From the NCBI GenBank assembly GCA_002943765.1, contig PQWQ01000023.1, forward strand, positions 374,501 to 438,500: a stretch of 64,000 bases of DNA, given 5' to 3'. The DNA comes from Psoroptes ovis (taxonomy: Eukaryota; Arthropoda; Arachnida; Sarcoptiformes; Psoroptidae). This document shows positions 13,301-25,650 of this stretch, in pieces (the first letter of the stretch is position 1; each line of letters starts with the position of its first letter). The notes beneath the pieces are model-generated. The model saw nothing but the letters and a program-made list of their open reading frames with translations, did not search any database and had not been told where the DNA came from. The translations under genes and the position numbers were made by a program.

Positions 13301-15360
13301 TGGTTCAGATTTTATTCATTTTGATTTACAGAAATTTTCTGACTTGAAATTAAGAATATTTTCTTGAATTGAATTTACGAGAAAATTTCTCGTAAAATTT
13401 CAAATCAACAAATCAAATACATAAAAATCCTCTATAAGCCAATGTGCATAGAAATACATACAAAAATGATGATAATAATGTTAATATAGTATGGCCAAGC
13501 CTAAATCAAAATTTACGAACAAGCAAAATTTAGAAGAAATGTTCATTTCTTGAGTTTATTTCATTTGAAAATCATTTTTGAAATGAATTTGAAATGAAAT
13601 TCAATAAAAATGATAATAAAATTAATATTGTTAATAGTAAAAATGCTAAGAAACAAATAAACAAACGAATGAAGAAATAAATTATTGAAAAATTCAATTC
13701 AAATACAAAAGTTAATGAAATAATGTCGAATAAAATAAAGATTAAACCTGGCAGTGTAATTTGTTGTGGATTTTCTGCCTTGTTGTATGTATTAGTAGCT
13801 GCAGCATCAGCAGCAACAACAGCAATATTAGATTATAAGAACTGCTAAATATTTTTTTATTATTATTTCTTGAATTAATAAATTTTAATTCAAGAATTAA
13901 TCCCTGGTTTTTTTTTTGGGATGTATTTGTGTGTGTGTGTGTGTGTGCATTGTATATCTGAGTATTAATGAATATTTTGGAGATACAGAAATGTTTGAAA
14001 CAAATTTTGAATGAAACAAAACAAAAATTCTCATTCAAAATGATTTGCGTGTCATTCGACGTCGAACAAAATGTGGAACAAACATACTTAATATTCTATT
14101 GTATGTATGTCTGTGTGGTTATTATTATTATTATTATCATTTGAATTAATTTTGAATTGATTTAAATCTCTTTTCATTTGTTTGTTTGTGTTTTTGTTAG
14201 TGTTGTTCTTGAAATTCATTTTTAAGATTTTTTTTTTGAAGCCAAGACTTGTTTTCTTATTAATCTTCTCTGTGTGTTACATACATTTCAATTTGCTTTT
14301 GTATTTGCTTTTTAATTGAATTTTTAATTTTAACTATTTGAATCTGCTGCTGTTTAATTTTTGCTTCTTTTTTTGTAGCAAAAAAAATTAATAATTCAAT
14401 AAAATTATAATAAGAAAACAAAAGCATCTTATCATTATATTCGAGTAAAAGAATTACATTTTATCATTATAATGATAATGATAATAATTATGTTGAATAA
14501 AAGGTTCGAAAAATGTATGAAGAATGTAATGAAATTTCAATGGTATTTAAGTATTGACAAAGGTATTTTGAAAATGGTGTTATTTGGAATCTGTGTGTTT
14601 GTGTCTTTGTATGCAATTTTAAAATTCAAAAAAACAAAAGATGACTAAAGATAGATAAATGAATGAATCATTTTTAAGCATTGACACAATGGCTTTTTTT
14701 GATATGATTTAGTGAATTTGAAATGTTTGTTTGAATTGATGTTTGATGGCATTTGAAATGGTACCTGAATCAACTGGTGTCTTTTTCTTATTTCTTTGAA
14801 TTGAATTGAAATTCAAATTGAAATTACCATTCAAAGATGAAAGATTTTAAGATTCTTATCAGTGGAAAATTGTCAGTGTATGTATTTACATCCACACATT
14901 GAATTGATGCTTTCAATGCTTTGAAAATTTCTAAAGATTTCGATGCTTTCAAAGATTTAAATGGTTTTGAAAAGATTTTCAAAGATTTCAGGAATTTAAA
15001 GTCTTTCAAAAAGTCTTTGATTTTGAATTAATTTGAATTTGAATAACATTTTGAATGAAATTCAAATGAATTTGTATAAATGAATCATCCTCTCTCTGTA
15101 TTCTTCCCTTTCAGATTTAAATAATTTCCACTGATTTAAACTGATCAAAACTGATTTAAAATTTACCAGTTTTATTTTCCATTATTATTCAAAGAACAAA
15201 ACTTGTTATTTTGATTTTTGAAAAAATTAAGTAAAAATTTGTCAAATCAGTCAAATGGGGATGACCTAGAAAGTGTGATTTATATTCGAAAAATTTCTAT
15301 AAAAAAAATCTTTGAAAATTTTCAAAGATTTCAAACTTTTAAGATTTTAAACAAGTAAAT

Positions 15361-15522
15361 ACACACACACACACACACACACAAGTCAGTGGTATTGAAT
15401 TTCCTCCTATGTGAGGACAAATCAAAAGATACTTAATTTCTTAGAAGAAAAGAAAAAATATCAAATTTTTTTTTATATTCTTAAATGTCACTGTCTGTTT
15501 GCGTGTGTGTGTGTGTGTGTGC
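15361..15522. repeat. (CA)n and (GT)n microsatellites
   Basis: A (AC)n tract of about 23 bp at 15,361 is followed about 120 bp later by a (GT)n tract at 15,502-15,522. The two are complementary and could pair. Confidence 0.8.
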
Positions 15523-15812
15523 ACCAATTTCAATGTAAAAATGAACCAAATTTAAGTTCATTTTGAAAATGATACGAATGATTTCACTTGAATCATATGT
15601 GTGTTTCGTTGTGCTGTTATTTTGTTGTGTTTTTGTGGCAATTTTATTTGAATTTTTTGTTGACCAAATGCCCAAAATAATGGTTCGATTATGGTCGTAA
15701 TAATAACGAATCAATGAACCATTGAATTGATTGTTGAATTTTGAAAGAATTTAAATATCAAATACAAATATCTTAAAGATTATTAAAATGTTTGGTTATA
15801 TTAATAACAATA

Positions 15813-15892
15813 TTAAGTTGTCCGAAAAGTTCTGGCCAATTTTCATTCGGCAACTGTCGGATTTAGCCGAATGAACTTTTCGGACAACCTAA
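15813..15892 (-). mobile_element. Foldback element, subfamily B
   Basis: Reverse orientation, with arms TTAAGTTGTCCGAAAAGTTC and GAACTTTTCGGACAACCTAA. A TA precedes it. The 3' flank is CAGTA, so the right TA is lost. Confidence 0.9.
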
Positions 15893-17629
15893 CAGTAATA
15901 ATAAATCAAAAGATGTTTTGCATGATTGATCATTGATCATCTTCAATGATATCGATTCGTATTTGAATATATATTTGAATGAATACACACGGTTATCATT
16001 TAGAATAATTCAAATTTAAACTCAAAATATCAAAATCTCTTGAAAATCATTTAAATGTCATTTAAAAATATCAATCAATTTTTTTTTTTTTTTTTTGAAA
16101 AGGTTATTACCTGATAACATGAATGTTAATAATATCGATATTAACAATGACAGTGATGACATTTTTGATATTTTGAGATTATTCATAAATGATTTTATGA
16201 ATGATTTTGTTGAATATTTGTTGTTGGTCATCATTCTATTAAATGATTTGCTGTCAATGATTCTTATCATTGTTGATGTAGTTGATGATGCAGTAGTTGC
16301 TGTCCTTTGGATGTTAATCATTGATGTTAATGATGATAATGTATTCAATGAATTGAATGAATTGAAATTCAATGACATTTCCATTAATTGAAATTCGTGT
16401 TGACAAATTTTCAATTTTTAAAACAAAAACAATTTGTAGTTTCAATTGATATTAACACAGAGAGACATACACTGATCTAACGATTAGGCCATCATTATCA
16501 TTATTTGTAATGGTGGATCAACAACAAATAGCCACAAATGTAAAACGAAATTTACATTAAAATTCACATTTAAAAAAAACAAAATACAAATAAACACACA
16601 GCACCGCAAACGAATCAAGGTTTTTCGTTGCTTTGACTTGGCTTGGCTTCGAAATTGAATTGAATTTGAGTGAATTTAAATGAAACAATTGAATGTATTT
16701 TGTCGTATAGATTTTGATAGATTTGGATAATGATGATGTTATTGATCTGTGTATGTTTTGATTCGATTTTTGACTTTATTTCATTGATTTATTCATTTAT
16801 TCAACTCGTATTTTGATCAATTTTTATTTCGATTGAGTAAATGACTGACTGATTGATTGATTGGTTGAATAACTGATTGACTTATTGATTGATTTATTGA
16901 TCAATTGATCAATCACATCGTTATAAATATTTTGTTAATCGAAAATTTGATTGATTGTTGGATTGTTGAATTGTTTCATTGATATTCATTGATTCATTTT
17001 GTGATTAATTGTATTTGATTGGTGTGTATTTTGTATTTGATTTGTGTGTATTTTCAATTTGTGAATTTCATAAATTTGTATCAATAATCAATCGAATGAG
17101 TGAAATACACGTATTTGAAATTCGAAATTTTCTTTGACAAAAATTTACAAATCAGTTGAATCCAATCAATCGATCAATGAATGATTGATTGATTGATTGT
17201 CGAATTGAAATTATTATGTAATAAATATACGAAATTTTCACATTCAAAATACACACGCAAACACATTGTCAATCAATGTAAATATACATTGAATGGACAC
17301 TTTCATTCATTAATTTATCATTTATTATTATTATTATTATTTTAATTAGAATTTCAATTTCAAATTTTTGATTTTTTTTCACTTAAACAAACAAACAAAA
17401 AAACAAACGACGAGGTATACACTGAATACAACAGCACAATGCACACTGGATATCACTGTTTGTTGTTTGTTTCAATGTTTGTTTAATATTTGTTTGTCGT
17501 AAAATGTCGAGATTTCAAATGAATTGAATTTAAAAAATGGCATTAAAAATGCACAACACGCGTTCATTGAATGAATGTGAATGTTTGTACGAATTTTGTG
17601 AATTTTTAATTAACAAAAAAAAAAAAAAA

Positions 17630-19480
17630 AAATGCCTGAATGAATTAATGAACGTGTTTGTTAGTTGTATGCTCTGCAGCTCTTCACTGCTCGGTGTGTT
17701 GTTCAGGTCTCAGGTGAATCGAATGGAGCTGGGCAGTTTGGCAGATTTGCATTGCCAAGTGTAGCAGTGTGGACACTTGTTGATTGTCGTGATTTGTTTG
17801 GTGGTTTTTTCAATGTTTTCGAAAGTTTTTGAATACACACAAGGTGGTTGGTTGGTTGGTTGTATATGTGACAACATTCAACAGCGACAAGCAAACACTG
17901 AACTGAGCTTAGTTGATGCTTTGAAGCTTTGCAAGATTTCTCAGTGTTTCGCTCTGTGTTTGTCTCTCTTCGGAAATCAGTGTGAATCAATGGTTCTCTT
18001 GCATGGCTTGTGTGTAAGGCTATACGTGGATATTATGAGGCTGTGTGACTCTTTTGAAATCTTGTTTTTTTGCTTTTTTTTCAATGCATTCGAATCATGT
18101 GTCTACAAGAGGTTGCAACCTCTTGAATGTAAAGCAAAATGCAACTTCCACCACCACCACCGATCATCATTTACTTGTCTGTGTATAATTCCCCTGAGCG
18201 CAATTTTGAAAATTTATTTACCGGTTTTTTTCGTGGTAGAATTGGCTGTGAAGCCACCACTACCACCTTTGCTTTTGATTATTACCTTACCTTTAAATAC
18301 CTTTTGATAGGTCCTGTGAATATACCTACGAAGGTTCACTAAGAGAAGGAGAGAGAGTGAGGGGTACCTTTGAAGGGTATAATACCTGAAATGGTGATTT
18401 TCGTAATTAATGTGTACCTTTTGAAAATGTATTTTCTCTCTCGCTGCAAATCAGCTCGCGCAAATGCGCAAGCTTTATTTGGCAGCAGGGTTATACCTCT
18501 GGTTATTTTTAAAAATCCAAATTCAAGTTGTCTTATTATGAACTTGTATTTTTGCATCTTAAGCTTTCAGCATCAAATTTATGACGATTTGGATGATGAT
18601 TTGGTGTTGCAACAAGCATGGCAAATAAAAGGTTTTTCAAAAGGGTCTAAAAGGTTTTGATTCAATTTTCGAAGCCCCCATAAGCTTATAACCTCATAAA
18701 TTTTCAATGGTTTCACTCGCTCGCTGTTTCCCTAAGCGAAATTTCCATTTCAAGAAACCAAAAAACCCTTATTGTCGAGCAACACTTGTTGAATGCTTGG
18801 TGGTGGTGTTGATGGTTCGAAGTGCCATTAATATCAACAACAAGCACCATCAAATAGGGTCTCGCTCGCTCTTCCCGACCTCATAACATTTGGTTTATGC
18901 ATTGATATGTGTATGAACACGAACCAACGAACACACAATCATATCTCGGTCGAAGGTCAAAGATAATAAAAAAAATGAATGATTGAATTGAATTGAAAAT
19001 GAAACCAAGCACAAACTACGAATTGAACGTGTGTGCAACTTTTAAAAAACAAGCTGCGCCAGATGATTGTGTTTGACAAGGTTTTCTTTTATTTCAATTT
19101 AACAAAAGTCTTAATGGGAACCTTTGAGGTCTTTAAAGCTTTGAAGCCACAGCAGATTTTTCGATTCTCAATTTATCACTAAATTCGTCCATAACGATAA
19201 CGGTCTATAACCTTATCGATGAGATGGTTTTTGCAGAAAGCCAGCTGTCTTTGCACGCATTTTCATTTTGACCAAGATTTTTTTCTGAAGACTTTCTCAA
19301 GTTTTTTATGAGGTTTATGAGGTCCTTCATCCATATGAGGTTTATTTCCAAGAGAGGTCGATTTTCCATCTGGAAATAGCCATAGCCTCAGTTCAATCAA
19401 AGTGTATGCTCTCTCGCTGGCTGACTAGCTAGCTGGCTGACCAAATCAATGTTTGACCTTTTAGAAATTTCTTAAAATTG
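17630..19480. other. Compositionally distinct, GC-richer island
   Basis: This stretch of about 1.9 kb has fewer AT runs, several CTCGCTCGCT and GAGAGA tracts and a perfect 20 bp palindrome at 18,106-18,125. Its longest ORF (176 codons from 17,777, +) is Leu/Cys/Phe-rich without a domain I recognise, so I do not call it a gene. It could be a promoter or 5' exon region of an unseen transcript, or a foreign insertion. Confidence 0.4.
18106..18125. repeat. Perfect 20 bp palindrome
   Basis: CAAGAGGTTGCAACCTCTTG equals its own reverse complement over all 20 bases. It lies inside the GC-richer island. It could be a dimeric transcription-factor site or a cruciform. Confidence 0.85.
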
Positions 19481-20175
19481 ATGCATTCGATTGATTGATC
19501 GAATCGAACTATTGGTTCTTGTGTAAATAACGTGTCTTACATATTAATGATCAATCATAAGACATCAAACATAAGACTTAAGAATTTTCGATTCTCAGAA
19601 TTCTTCGAAATTCGTGATTGATTCAACATTGATTTTTCGATGTTTTTTTTTCAATTTTCAAATTTTCAATTTAACCACACAAAAAAACCGGCCAATAAAA
19701 CACTTTGAAAATCGAAAAACTGCAAATGTGAACGAACCTTTTCAACCTTGCTGCTGCGGATTGTTGTAGATGGTTATTACCATCATTTAAACATGAACAT
19801 TCGAACAAGTAAACAAACAAAACATTGATTTTGTTAAGAGGATTTGACATAAGTCACCATCGCGCATCCAGGCAACAGCAACAAGAAGAAAAGCAGTGTT
19901 TTAATGCTAAAAGCTTGTGTAGCATCTTACCCTGATGAAATTTATTGAAAAACTTGAATTTTTCCATCATTTGATTTGATCAAATCTTTTTCTGTAAAAG
20001 GTTTAGAGCTTTAATAATTCAATTCAACTTATTATTCGATTGAATTGAATTGAATTCATTCAACTTTTAGCTCTGTTTGTTCCTGGTTTTTCGAATGATG
20101 TTTATGTCTTTTACTGGCTTTGAATTTTGAATTTTTCAAAATGAATTTTCCATATTGAAAATCAGGTAAATATAT

Positions 20176-20260
20176 TTCAGACTGTACGAAAAGTTCATTC
20201 TGCTTAATCACAATAGAGTTGCCTTATGAAAATCTACCAAAACTTTTCGGACAACCTGAA
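20176..20260 (+). mobile_element. Foldback element, subfamily B
   Basis: A diverged 85 bp copy. The left arm is TTCAGACTGTACGAAAAGTTC and the right arm is AACTTTTCGGACAACCTGAA. The core TTAATCACAATAGAGTTGCC is intact. Confidence 0.85.
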
Positions 20261-20794
20261 ATATATAATTCAAGAAATGAAATAAATCAGGTAAAATGTT
20301 GTTGTTTGTGTTATGTTCAGGTGAATCATGTTTTGAATTGAAAATCAAGTTTTTTCTTTTTTTGGCTTTCTTTGACTTATGAGTTGTACAGTACCTTAAC
20401 GTTAGACATTTGCTGATGTATGTTTGATGATGATGCTTCAATGTTGAATGTGAATGGTGAATGTAACTGGTGTATGTGTGCACAAGTACAAGTGCATCTA
20501 TGATAATCAACTCGATATATTTCTTTTCTTTGATTACTCAGTTTATTCAGAAACAACTCTTGAATATTGATGATGATTTTTAATACCGAAAAAATAAATG
20601 ATGATTTTACCGGTCAAATTTTCAATTTTTGACCGATTTGATTTTTTTTTCAAAGTGAATTTTCTTTGGTAGAATGAAACATCGAAAGAGTACATGAGAA
20701 TAAGAAGAAATAAAGGTGAACATCTTTGACAGCCGTTTTTGCCAAGACAGAGAGAGAACATGAGCTTTGAATTTGAAGTACTCAAAGTGCTGAA

Positions 20795-20810
20795 CAGCGC
20801 CGTAGCGCTG
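20795..20810. repeat. Small GC hairpin
   Basis: CAGCGC-CGTA-GCGCTG is a perfect 6 bp stem with a 4 nt loop in otherwise AT-rich DNA. No function can be assigned. Confidence 0.5.
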
Positions 20811-21020
20811 CTACATCCAAACACCAAGCCTTTACCAATCAAAAAAAAGCTAAAATTTCGATTTAAGCTTTTATTTGATTCGGTTTTTTAAACGATTAAA
20901 TATATCTGCCAAAAAAAAGGATGCGGCTTTGTAATAATAATAATGATGATCATCATCATAATCATTGATTTTCATTAAATACGAATCCTTTTCAAGCAAG
21001 AAGAAATTTTCAAAGGTAAA

Positions 21021-21103
21021 TTAGGTATGTCCGAAAAGTTCATTCGGCTTAATCGAATAGAGTTGCTCAATGAAAATCGGCCAAAACTTTCCGGACAACC
21101 TAA
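21021..21103 (+). mobile_element. Foldback element, subfamily B
   Basis: Begins TTAGGTATGTCCGAAAAGTTC with one inserted base in the left arm. The core TTCATTCGGCTTAATCGAAT and right end CCGGACAACCTAATA are close to consensus. Confidence 0.9.
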
Positions 21104-23441
21104 TAAATTAAGGTATCTATTGAAAAATTTGAAATTCAATTTTTTTTCTTTTTTTTGAAAAGATTAAGATTCAAGCTAATCGTGTTGAATCAAATTTTGA
21201 ATCTCATTGAATCATTTTGAATTCTATTTCTCTACCTGTTGATCATGATGATGATGATGATATTCATTCATATTCTATTCACTTACCTTTATGCATAAAT
21301 AAAGGATTCATCATCATCATCATCATTACCATCATCAAGGATGTGGGAGAGTCTTCATTATTATTTTCCTATGATAATGATGATTATTATCATGGGGAAA
21401 ATAATGATAATAACTGATGTTGATGATGATGATGAATGCAGGGGAGACAAATCGTATTGCTTTGTGGCCAATAGGCATTAGTCAATCGAATGTTTTCTGC
21501 TGTTGATGATGCTCAGGTCTAAATGAGCATCTTTTAACATTACCGTTTTATTTGAAGCCGAGGATTGGTTTTTTAGAAATGATGGTCGATTTGATTGCCT
21601 TAAAGGATTGCTTTTGATGAATTTGCCAATTTGCTTGTAGTTGTTTTCTTACCGTCGTAGTTGAATTGCTTTATTAAATTGAATTTCGTTTTGTTCGGTT
21701 TTTTTCAGTCTTAATGATCATATTATGTTGAAGCAAAGAAACTTGATGATTTTTCTCCTGGTTGATTTAATCATCAAATTCAATTTGAATTTCGCATTGA
21801 ATTTGACTTAATTTTTGATGTTTGTTTGATTATTATTGGCGAATTTAAATTATTTCAAATTTGAAAAATTTCAATTCAACTCATTTATCGGGTACATCTT
21901 GACCAATCTTGTATTGTTTGTTTTTTGATAATTTTCTTGAGCAAATGTTTTGTCAGTATGAATGTGAATGGCACTTGTCCACTGATTGTAAAGATGGCGA
22001 GATTTTTTAAGATTTTAAGCCAAGATTTCTTCATTTTTTGTCGTTTTGAGATCAAAATATTCGAATTTTCTAAAAAATATTCCAATGATTCATCTCTCTG
22101 AATGAATGATAATTGTTCTTGTATTTGAATTCGTATGATTTGTAATCCATTTCTGCGTTGATATTATCATTATGATAATTTGTTTTCATGGAATGAAATG
22201 ATAAAATCTGATTTAATTTTGAAATTTTGAAAATTTTTGTTTCGCATTTTTGAATTCATAATTAATGATGAATGTAATTAGGAAATTTTCGATTTTTTTT
22301 CTTGAAGAAATGATTGAAATGATCCTATATTCCATTTGAGACATTTCCAGTGCATGTGTGTTTGTATTTGTGTGTGTGTGGTCAACGTTTCCATGCTATA
22401 ATCATTAGCGAATAGCAATATATGGATCGTAATCAATTAATTAATGATTAATTCATTTGAAATTTTGAAGAAATTAACGTTTCCTAAATTAAGCCAAAAA
22501 CAATTAAATTTTTGATTATGAATTTTTTTAAATGTGTTTATATGGTTGGTGTATGCGGCTAATTGTTGAAACTTGCTGAAACCGCAATGAAAATGTGTTT
22601 ACCTGTAACTGATTTCGCTGACCAATCACAATACGATTTGCGTCGGCGAATTTCGATCAATTTAATCTTAAAGATTTGATTCACAAATTTGTAAAATCAA
22701 ATCAATTTACTTTTTTGATTTTTCTTGTTTACAAATTGAATTTGTTGTTGTCCATTTTACTTTATTATTGTGTGGTCAATTTTCGTAATTTTTGCCACCA
22801 CAATAATTTTCTTGATTCAAACTTGTGTCATTCGTTCATTCATTCATTATTCGATTATCAATTACCTGGTATAATTGAATTGATCTTTGTATTTCAGCGA
22901 TTGAGAAAGACTGAAAGAAATGAATTTCATTTCACCAATTGCTTTCACAATACACGTTGAAATTATGAAATTGGGGAGGAAATTTTCATTTTTTTTTTCA
23001 TTGATTTTGTCTTGGGCGAATCTCAAATTTACATTTGATATTTTCATTTGATTTTTCCTGAATATTTTGATTCAGAGCAATTTCTTTGATTTTTTTTGAT
23101 TTGGAAAAATGAAAATTCAAATGAATTATTTGGCTGAACAATCATTCAATGATTTCGTTTCAGTTTTCAATATTATTACGATTATTATTATTATTGTGGT
23201 CTTTCCAATTCATTTGTTTGTTTGTTTTCTGATCATATCGAAATTGAATCAAATTGCAAATTAAAATCATATTTACATTTGATAATCATAATAATACGCG
23301 AGTAATAAGAGCAAATTCATTTTTCAAATTTATGAATTTTTCCAATGCATTTTTGACATACAAATCATCATCATCGCCATCCATCCAATTTTTTCCCTTT
23401 CCATTTGCCATCATAGTTTGTTATTGTTTAATTTTATTTTA

Positions 23442-23521
23442 TTAGATTGTCCGAAAAGTTCTGGCCGATTTTCATGAACCACTCGATTGATTAACCGGAA
23501 TGAACTTTTCGGACAGCCTAA
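23442..23521 (-). mobile_element. Foldback element, subfamily B
   Basis: An 80 bp reverse-orientation copy with arms TTAGATTGTCCGAAAAGTTC and GAACTTTTCGGACAGCCTAA, flanked by TA. Confidence 0.92.
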
Positions 23522-24233
23522 TATTTTTCCAATATAATTATAATCATCATTATTATTATCATATAATTGTTGTTTTTGTTTTTTCGTCGAATAATAATAT
23601 TAATTACATTTTTTTCTGTTTGTTCGTTTGTTTGTTTCTGTTCTGTAGATATTCAGATAATGATAAGACTAATAATTGTGAATTGCAAATGCATACATTT
23701 TGAATTTGAATGAATTGATTTTGATGGCAATAATTTTTTGTTTTCTTTTAAATTTCTGGGATTGGAGATATTTCGTTTATTGGTTTGTACTCTCTTTGAA
23801 AATTAGTATTCGTTGTTTTTCTTGTTTCTATTATTCAATTTAATTTCAATTGAATTTTTGATGCAAACAATGTTGCCCGTTGCCGGTGATGATAATGATG
23901 ATGATGATCATCATCAGTTTTATTAATAATCGTAAACATTCTACAATATTTTTCGTGAAAATTTTGTGTAAAATATATGATGTGAAATATTATCCAATGG
24001 CCAAATATTTGTTTTTTTCCCAATGTATTCTAATGAGTCTTTGATGATGATTCTTCGTTTTTGTGATTGTGTGAGACAATATTCATATTGAATGATTCTC
24101 ATCATTAATTTTTACTTTTCCAGGTGTTTCTAAGAATTATCTAAGAATAATCTAATTCAATTTGCCTAAAGAGTTTAAGAATCTAAAATCGATAAAAAAA
24201 ATTGAAATGGAAAAAAAAAAATTGACGTCTTAT

Positions 24234-24247
24234 GCGCCATCTATTGA
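24234..24247 (-). promoter_or_regulatory. CTCF-like motif (candidate insulator site)
   Basis: On the - strand this reads TCAATAGATGGCGC. By eye it differs at two positions from the bilaterian CTCF consensus CCASYAGRKGGCRS. It lies in the gene-poor region about 1.4 kb upstream of the chitin deacetylase. A single motif match is weak evidence. Confidence 0.25.
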
Positions 24248-25650
24248 TTGAAATACAAACTGTTTGTTTAAAAATAAAATTTTCTTTCTTTTTCCATCGA
24301 GAAATAATAATTCTCGAAAAACCAGTTTCAAGGTTTTGCAATTCGAAAATCACATTGATGGACTGATAATGTAAATTCAGCTAGTAAATTATGTGATTTT
24401 TTTTGATATCACATTGATAACCAAGGTAAAAAAATTGGGTTATAACTTTATAAATAACATCATTTCCATCATTTCTGAATCCATTCTTTCGTTAGTTAAA
24501 GAGTTAAATTATTCCATCATTAAAAAAAACCATGTTGAAATGTTTCAATCATTTTCAAAAAATTGTTTACTTCCAAAATTTTTTCCATGGAAAAGCTCAA
24601 GTCCTCATCATGCAATCATCAAAGATAAAATCTTTGAAATTTTTGTGGCCATTCATGATTATAATGATGACGTTGATTTTGAAACTTGGCAAAAACATGA
24701 CACATAAAAAATTGAATTAAACAAACAGTTAGTTCCAATGGAAAAATCATAAAAATCATTCAATTCTCTTACCAATGATCAAATGATTCAAATCAAGCAT
24801 AATGTTATTTTCTTCATCTTCTGAAATGTATATTTCTCTTCATTTTTCAAGCTGAATACAATTATTGAATAATAATATTTGTTTCATTTCTTGTTTTTTA
24901 TATTGGAACCTCGAAAAAATTGTTTCGAGCAATTTCTCTCAATTTCCAAAACACAAACAAATTTCCAAGATAATAAAAACGGTCTCTTCACATGTTGATT
25001 CTTTCAATGGACGAATGTATAAGGTCTTGTGATATAATTTTTTCTTGTGTCTTCAAATTTTAGATTATTATCGTCGTCATTCGCGAAATTATAGGTGAAA
25101 ATAAAAAAAGCCGGTTTCAAACTATATTTTGTTTCATTTATTATTTTTCTTCTATTTCATCTTTGAAATATATCAAGGACTATTCGTCGATGATTATGAA
25201 TATGATGATGAAGACTTGAATATGTCTTGAATATGAAGTCTTGGAATTATGATCATTATCATTCAAAAAATACACAATATTTTCTTCTAGAAATTTTTTG
25301 GGAGAGAAATTTCATCTGAATTTTTTTCTTTTTGTTTGTTTGTTTGTTCATTTGTTATTCAGAGTTTTGTAACATACAAACACATAAGAGATTCACATTA
25401 ACACATTTGTCGTAATCATTTTGTGTGTAATCATTGTCCACGTCCGCATCATACGAAGCGGATTGCAATCTTCTATACAAAGCAATTCGTGGTTAATTTA
25501 TCACAACGAATTTGTCAATTACGGTGATCTCTTACCTCTTATTTTTTGAAAATTCATTTATATCGTTGATTTGTTTGTATTTTTGCCAACAATTTTTGCC
25601 AATTTCGAACAACAAAAACAATTATTTAAATTCAATATTTACAAAAAAAA

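Larger units (their letters stand above)
1..25400. other. Gene-poor left region with no supported gene
   Basis: I find no protein, tRNA or rRNA gene here. The ORFs are short, full of homopolymer or trinucleotide translation, and show no domain I recognise. The sequence is AT-rich with tracts of GAATGAAT, CATCAT, TG/CA dinucleotides and A/T runs. It holds nine of the short inverted-repeat elements listed separately, a GGTAAG-rich stretch near 3.5-4.1 kb and a GC-richer island near 17.6-19.5 kb. It could be intergenic, or a long intron or 5' region of a gene outside the window. The sequence alone does not decide this. Confidence 0.6.

Noticed and set aside
14824..15009. - strand ORF with KSLK repeats
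   Set aside because: Produced by a degenerate CTTTCAAAGATTT repeat and not by a coding sequence.
16058..16414. Overlapping 118-codon (-) and 98-codon (+) ORFs
   Set aside because: Both come from ATTATCATTGATG-type repeats read on two strands, giving Ile/Asp- or Ser/Met-rich peptides.
17777..18307. 176-codon + strand ORF, hydrophobic and Cys-rich
   Set aside because: No domain or family resemblance, poly-Phe and poly-Pro stretches from low-complexity DNA, and no splice context. It most likely reflects the higher GC content of the island.
24393..24707. 104-codon + strand ORF (MIFFDITLITKVKK...)
   Set aside because: Composition is plausible, but no recognisable motif, a second frame is open over half of it, and no transcript evidence is available.
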